Source of the DNA: Nonomuraea rubra
GTDB taxonomy: Bacteria; Actinomycetota; Actinomycetes; Streptosporangiales; Streptosporangiaceae
DNA: 64,000 bases
Assembly (NCBI RefSeq): GCF_014207985.1
Contig: NZ_JACHMI010000001.1
Coordinates: 8,291,001-8,355,000, forward strand
Reading direction: 5' to 3'
Shown here: piece by piece, positions 60,646 to 64,000 of the stretch
Layout: every line of letters starts with the position of its first letter
Numbering within the stretch: position 1 is the first letter of the stretch
Notes under the pieces: model-generated
Database searches by the model: none
Seen by the model: only the letters and a program-made list of their open reading frames with translations
What the model was told of the DNA's origin: nothing
Program-made: the position numbers and the translations under genes

Positions 60646-61674
60646 ATGGCTCCCGCAAAGGCACCGTACCGGGACAGCCGTCGCACTTCTCATGGAGGCC
60701 TGGTGGCAGTAACCCATGACGTCCCTCCCCAGCTCGACGAGCTGGTCTCCACAGCCCACCGGATTCGGCAGGCCATCGAATCGGTGATCGAGGGCAAGAG
60801 CGATGCCGTCCGCCTCACGCTGACCGTCTTGCTCGCGGAGGGCCACCTCCTGATCGAGGACGTGCCGGGTGTCGGCAAGACGATGCTCGCCAAGGCACTC
60901 GCCCGCTCCATCGACTGTCCTGTGCGCCGGGTCCAGTTCACCCCGGACCTGCTGCCCAGCGACATCACCGGAGTGAGCGCGTACAACCAGCAGACCAGAG
61001 AGTTCGAGTTCAAGCCAGGGCCCGTCTTCGCCAACATCGTGGTGGGCGACGAGATCAACCGTGCCTCTCCCAAGACGCAGTCGGCGTTGCTGGAGTGCAT
61101 GGAGGAGCACCAGGTGACGGTGGACGGGCACACGTACCAGCTCGACGCGCCGTTCATGGTGATCGCCACCCAGAACCCGATCGAGATGGAGGGCACCTAT
61201 CCCCTGCCCGAGGCACAGCGCGACCGCTTCACCGCGCGCGTCGCGATGGGCTACCCCGAGCCGAACGCCGAGCTGGAGATGCTCGACGTGCACGGCGGCA
61301 CCTCGCCGCTCGACAAGCTCGAGCCGGTGGCGACGACCGCGGAGGTGCGCGCGCTGATCGAGGCCGTACGCGGCGTCTACGTCTCCCAGGCGGTCAAGAA
61401 GTACGCCATCGACCTCGTCGTGGCCACCCGTCACTCCCCCGACCTGCGGCTGGGCGCCTCCCCCCGGTCCACGCTGCAGCTCGTACGCGCCGCGCGGGCG
61501 CACGCGGCACTGGCCGGGCGCGACTACGTCATCCCCGACGACCTCCAGGACCTGGCCATCCCCGTGCTGGCGCACCGCCTGCTGCCCAGCGTCGAGGCCC
61601 AGGGACAGCGCCGCCTGCCCGAGCAGGTGGTGACCGACTTGATCAGGCGCGTTCCCGTGCCGGAGACCCGCTGA
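60646..61674 (+). CDS. MoxR-family AAA+ ATPase
   Basis: AAA+ chaperone-like ATPase of 342 residues. Walker A is EDVPGVGKTMLAKAL, Walker B is VVGDEINRASPKTQ, and sensor 1 is FMVIATQNPIEMEGTYPLPEAQRDRF. The family helps assemble or activate partner proteins, often with the DUF58 protein encoded next to it. ATG 60646 has AAAAGGA 5 nt upstream; GTG 60703 (GGAGG, 4-nt spacing) is an alternative. It heads a moxR-DUF58-transglutaminase operon divergent from mraZ. Confidence 0.94.
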   Translation: MAPAKAPYRDSRRTSHGGLVAVTHDVPPQLDELVSTAHRIRQAIESVIEGKSDAVRLTLTVLLAEGHLLIEDVPGVGKTMLAKALARSIDCPVRRVQFTPDLLPSDITGVSAYNQQTREFEFKPGPVFANIVVGDEINRASPKTQSALLECMEEHQVTVDGHTYQLDAPFMVIATQNPIEMEGTYPLPEAQRDRFTARVAMGYPEPNAELEMLDVHGGTSPLDKLEPVATTAEVRALIEAVRGVYVSQAVKKYAIDLVVATRHSPDLRLGASPRSTLQLVRAARAHAALAGRDYVIPDDLQDLAIPVLAHRLLPSVEAQGQRRLPEQVVTDLIRRVPVPETR

Positions 61675-61693
61675 TGGCTCCCAAGGAGACACC

Positions 61694-62956
61694 GTGAGAG
61701 CGGGGATGCAGGCGCTGACGTCCAGGGGCAGGTCGTTCCTGGCGTCCGGGATCGCCGCCCTGCTGATGGCGTTCTTCCTCGGCGAGAACGACCTGTTCAG
61801 GATCGGTGTCCTGGTGACGGCGCTGCCGCTGCTGGCCGCGATGGTGGTGGCGCGGACCCGCTACCGGCTGAGCTGCGCCAGGCGCCTGGACCCGCCGAGG
61901 GCCGAGGTGGGCGGAGAGGCCACCGTGACCCTGCGGCTGGAGAACGTCACCAGGCTGCCCACCGGCCTGCTGCTCGTCGAGGACACGGTGCCGTACGCGC
62001 TGGGCGTGCGGCCCCGGTTCGTGCTGGACCGGGTGGAGCCGCGCGGCGTGCGGGAGATCGACTACCGGGTCCGCTCCGACCTGCGCGGCCGGTACACGAT
62101 CGGGCCCCTGTCCATCCGCATCGCCGACCCGTTCGGGCTGGTGGAGCTGACCCGCTCGTTCACGATCAGCGACACGCTGGTGGTGACGCCGCACGTCGCG
62201 GCGCTGCCGCACGTACGGCTGTCGGGTGAGTGGACGGGCGGCGGCGACAGCAGGACCAGGAGCGTGGCGGCGGCCGGCGACGACGACGTGGCGCCGCGCG
62301 AATACCGCCAGGGCGACGACCTGCGCCGGGTGCACTGGCGTTCGACGGCCCGCTACGGCGAGCTGATGGTGCGCCGCGAGGAGCAGCAGTGGCAGAGCCG
62401 CGGCGCGCTCCTGCTGGACACCCGCAGGCACGCCCACCGCGGCGAGGGCCCGCGCTCGTCCTTCGAGGTGGCGGTCTCGGCCGCCGCCTCGATCGGCGTG
62501 CACCTCGCCCACGAGGGCCTCGGCCTGCGGCTGGTCACCGACCAGGGCGCCGAGCACCTGACCGACACGGGCCTGAGCTACTCGCTGCTCGACACCCTCG
62601 CCGTGGTACGGCACAGCCCGGCCCGCTCTCTGGAGATGGGCATCTCGGCGCTGCGCTCGGGCGGCGGCGACGGGCTGATCGTGGCGGTGCTGGGCGGGAT
62701 GGACGCCGAGGAGGCCAGGGAGCTGGCCAGGCTGCGGCACAGCGGCATCACCGGCGTGGCCGTCCTGCTCGACGTGAGCACGTGGGAGGGCCGCGACCGG
62801 GCCGCCGAGGAGAACCACCAGGCCGTGCAGACCGTCCTGGCCGGGTACGGCTGGCGCATCGTGAACCTGCCCGCCGGCACCTCGATCGCCTCCGTCTGGC
62901 AGGACGCCGCCAACCGCGGCAGGTACGCGCTCAACCCCGCGGGAGGTGCGGCATGA
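61694..62956 (+). CDS. DUF58 domain membrane protein
   Basis: Protein of 420 residues with two N-terminal helices (SFLASGIAALLMAFFLGENDLFRIGVLVTALPLLAAMVV), a beta domain and the DUF58 signature YRQGDDLRRVHWRSTARYGELMVRREEQ. The C-terminal half is VWA-like. It starts with GTG 61694 after AAGGAG and overlaps the next gene by ATGA. It is the usual partner of MoxR and may deliver or receive unfolded substrates at the membrane; the exact role is unknown. Confidence 0.93.
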   Translation: MRAGMQALTSRGRSFLASGIAALLMAFFLGENDLFRIGVLVTALPLLAAMVVARTRYRLSCARRLDPPRAEVGGEATVTLRLENVTRLPTGLLLVEDTVPYALGVRPRFVLDRVEPRGVREIDYRVRSDLRGRYTIGPLSIRIADPFGLVELTRSFTISDTLVVTPHVAALPHVRLSGEWTGGGDSRTRSVAAAGDDDVAPREYRQGDDLRRVHWRSTARYGELMVRREEQQWQSRGALLLDTRRHAHRGEGPRSSFEVAVSAAASIGVHLAHEGLGLRLVTDQGAEHLTDTGLSYSLLDTLAVVRHSPARSLEMGISALRSGGGDGLIVAVLGGMDAEEARELARLRHSGITGVAVLLDVSTWEGRDRAAEENHQAVQTVLAGYGWRIVNLPAGTSIASVWQDAANRGRYALNPAGGAA

Positions 62957-64000
62957 GACTGACGATCGCCTCGGGAGTGGCCGCGTTCACCGCGGCGTTG
63001 CTGCTCACCCCGCTCTTCCAGGGCGGCGGCTGGTTCTGGACCTCGCTCGGCGCCGTGCTGGCCGTGGTGGCGGCGGGACTGCTGAGCAGCCGCCTGGCCC
63101 TGCCCGCGTGGGCGGCGCCGCTGCTGGGCGTGGCCGCGACGTGGATCTACCTGACGGCGGCCTTCGCCTCCGAGAAGGCGTGGGCGCTGGTGGTGCCCAC
63201 CAAGGGTTCGGTGGTGGAGCTGGCCAGGCTGCTGGGCGTCGGCTGGGCCGACATCCAGCGCTTCGCGGCCCCCGTGCCGGAGACCGAGGGCATCACGCTG
63301 CTGACCGCCGGTGGCGTGGCGCTGATCGCGATCGCCGTGGACCTGCTCGCCGCGCGGGTGCGGCGGGCGGCCCTGTCGGGGCTGCCACTGCTGGCGCTGG
63401 CGACGGTGCCGGCGACGATCCTGACCGACCCGATCAGCTGGTGGGCGTTCATCGTGGCCGCGCTCGGCTTCGTCAGCCTGCTGATCGCGGACGGGCGCGA
63501 GCGGGTGGGCCACTGGGGCAGGGCGGTGCTGGTACGCCGCAGCCGCCAGACCGCCTCGGGCCCGCTGGCCGGCAACGGCGCCCCGGCGGACACCAGCGGC
63601 CTGCGGCTGTCGGGCAAGCGCATCGGGTTCGCCGCGATCCTGCTGGCCGTGCTGCTGCCCGCGGCCCTGCCGGCGATGGAGCCGGTGTCGTTCTTCACGT
63701 TCGGCGTGGGCGGGCGCGGCTCGGGGCCCGGCAACTCGATCAGCATCCCGAACCCGATCGCCAACCTGAAGGGACAGCTCGACCTGCCGGAGCGGCGGGT
63801 GGTCCTGTCCTACACCAGCTCCGACAAGAAGCCCCGGTACCTGCGGATCTACGCGCTGGACACGTTCGACGGGCAGCAGTTCGGCATGACGCAGCCGAAG
63901 GGCGCCCCGGAGAACAGGACGGAGAACGGGCCGCTGCCCGAACCTCCGGGGCTCGGCCCCGAGGTGAAGATCAACAACGTGGTCACGAACGTCCAGATCA
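62953..64000 (+). CDS. TgpA-type transglutaminase-like membrane protein (N-terminal part, cut by window edge)
   Basis: The visible 349 residues begin with ATG 62953 overlapping the DUF58 stop. Several helices (LTIASGVAAFTAALLLTPLF, WFWTSLGAVLAVVAAGLLS, APLLGVAATWIYLTAAFA, GITLLTAGGVALIAIAVDLLA, and others) match the DUF3488 module, followed by an extracytoplasmic segment (RRVVLSYTSSDKKPRYLRIYALDTFDG) typical of the region before the transglutaminase core. The Cys-His-Asp core itself lies beyond the window. With MoxR and DUF58 it forms a widespread actinobacterial module of unknown substrate. Confidence 0.9.
   Translation, partial: MRLTIASGVAAFTAALLLTPLFQGGGWFWTSLGAVLAVVAAGLLSSRLALPAWAAPLLGVAATWIYLTAAFASEKAWALVVPTKGSVVELARLLGVGWADIQRFAAPVPETEGITLLTAGGVALIAIAVDLLAARVRRAALSGLPLLALATVPATILTDPISWWAFIVAALGFVSLLIADGRERVGHWGRAVLVRRSRQTASGPLAGNGAPADTSGLRLSGKRIGFAAILLAVLLPAALPAMEPVSFFTFGVGGRGSGPGNSISIPNPIANLKGQLDLPERRVVLSYTSSDKKPRYLRIYALDTFDGQQFGMTQPKGAPENRTENGPLPEPPGLGPEVKINNVVTNVQI

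Overview
The window is about 72% GC. Its genes are tightly packed, GTG starts are frequent, and many starts lie 6-8 nt downstream of a TANNNT -10 element. It holds a complete actinobacterial division and cell-wall (dcw) cluster, with meso-diaminopimelate-type MurE, SepF, DivIVA and a MoxR/DUF58/transglutaminase operon. These features indicate a mycelial actinomycete; I infer Streptosporangiales (Nonomuraea-like) from protein style and gene order, without any search.

Layout. 1-1.8 kb: hisC (5' part) and hisD, minus strand. 2-6 kb: two proteins of unknown function, an ATP-dependent DNA ligase and a secreted trypsin-like protease. 6-10.7 kb: two MFS exporters, an AraC regulator, and a MarR/VOC/MFS cassette with palindromic operators. 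10.7-16.9 kb: a YbaK deacylase, a class A PBP, a MurA-type enzyme, a four-helix membrane protein and an amidase. 16.9-24.2 kb: dnaE, an amino-acid permease, an SGNH hydrolase, and a degenerate DAHP-synthase/chorismate-mutase fusion preceded by a leader peptide and terminator. 24.3-31.1 kb: three membrane Ser/Thr kinases interleaved with an AraC/AzlC/AzlD set. 31.1-36.6 kb: rluD, lspA and traR-type genes on the minus strand, and ileS on the plus strand behind a translational T-box. 36.6-40.4 kb: an MFS exporter and a repetitive membrane protein with two His/Cys metal-site-like motifs. 40.4-60.2 kb: the dcw cluster on the minus strand, read mraZ, rsmH, ftsL, ftsI, murE, murF, mraY, murD, ftsW, murG, murC, ftsQ, ftsZ, yggS, sepF, yggT, divIVA. 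60.6-64 kb: divergent moxR, DUF58 and transglutaminase (cut by the window edge).

How it works together. The dcw genes make lipid II (murA outside the cluster, then murC-F, mraY, murG) and the septal machine (FtsZ, SepF, FtsQ, FtsL, FtsI, FtsW, DivIVA). Its control signals are visible: four MraZ boxes spaced exactly 10 bp over a -35/-10 promoter, an mraW-type RNA hairpin before rsmH, and a separate ftsZ promoter whose 5' UTR can form alternative hairpins.

Most notable observations: (1) the isoleucyl-tRNA synthetase has the swapped GXHH form of the HIGH signature, associated with very high mupirocin resistance, and sits under an Ile T-box; (2) the MurA-type enzyme has Asp at the fosfomycin-target Cys position; (3) FtsI and FtsL carry unusually long, repetitive, arginine-rich disordered cytoplasmic extensions, and FtsZ has a long repetitive linker; (4) a leaderless peptide with Tyr and Phe codons plus a terminator precedes the chorismate-mutase fusion; (5) a 712-residue membrane protein next to divIVA has two H-C-C-C motifs separated by a long disordered region.
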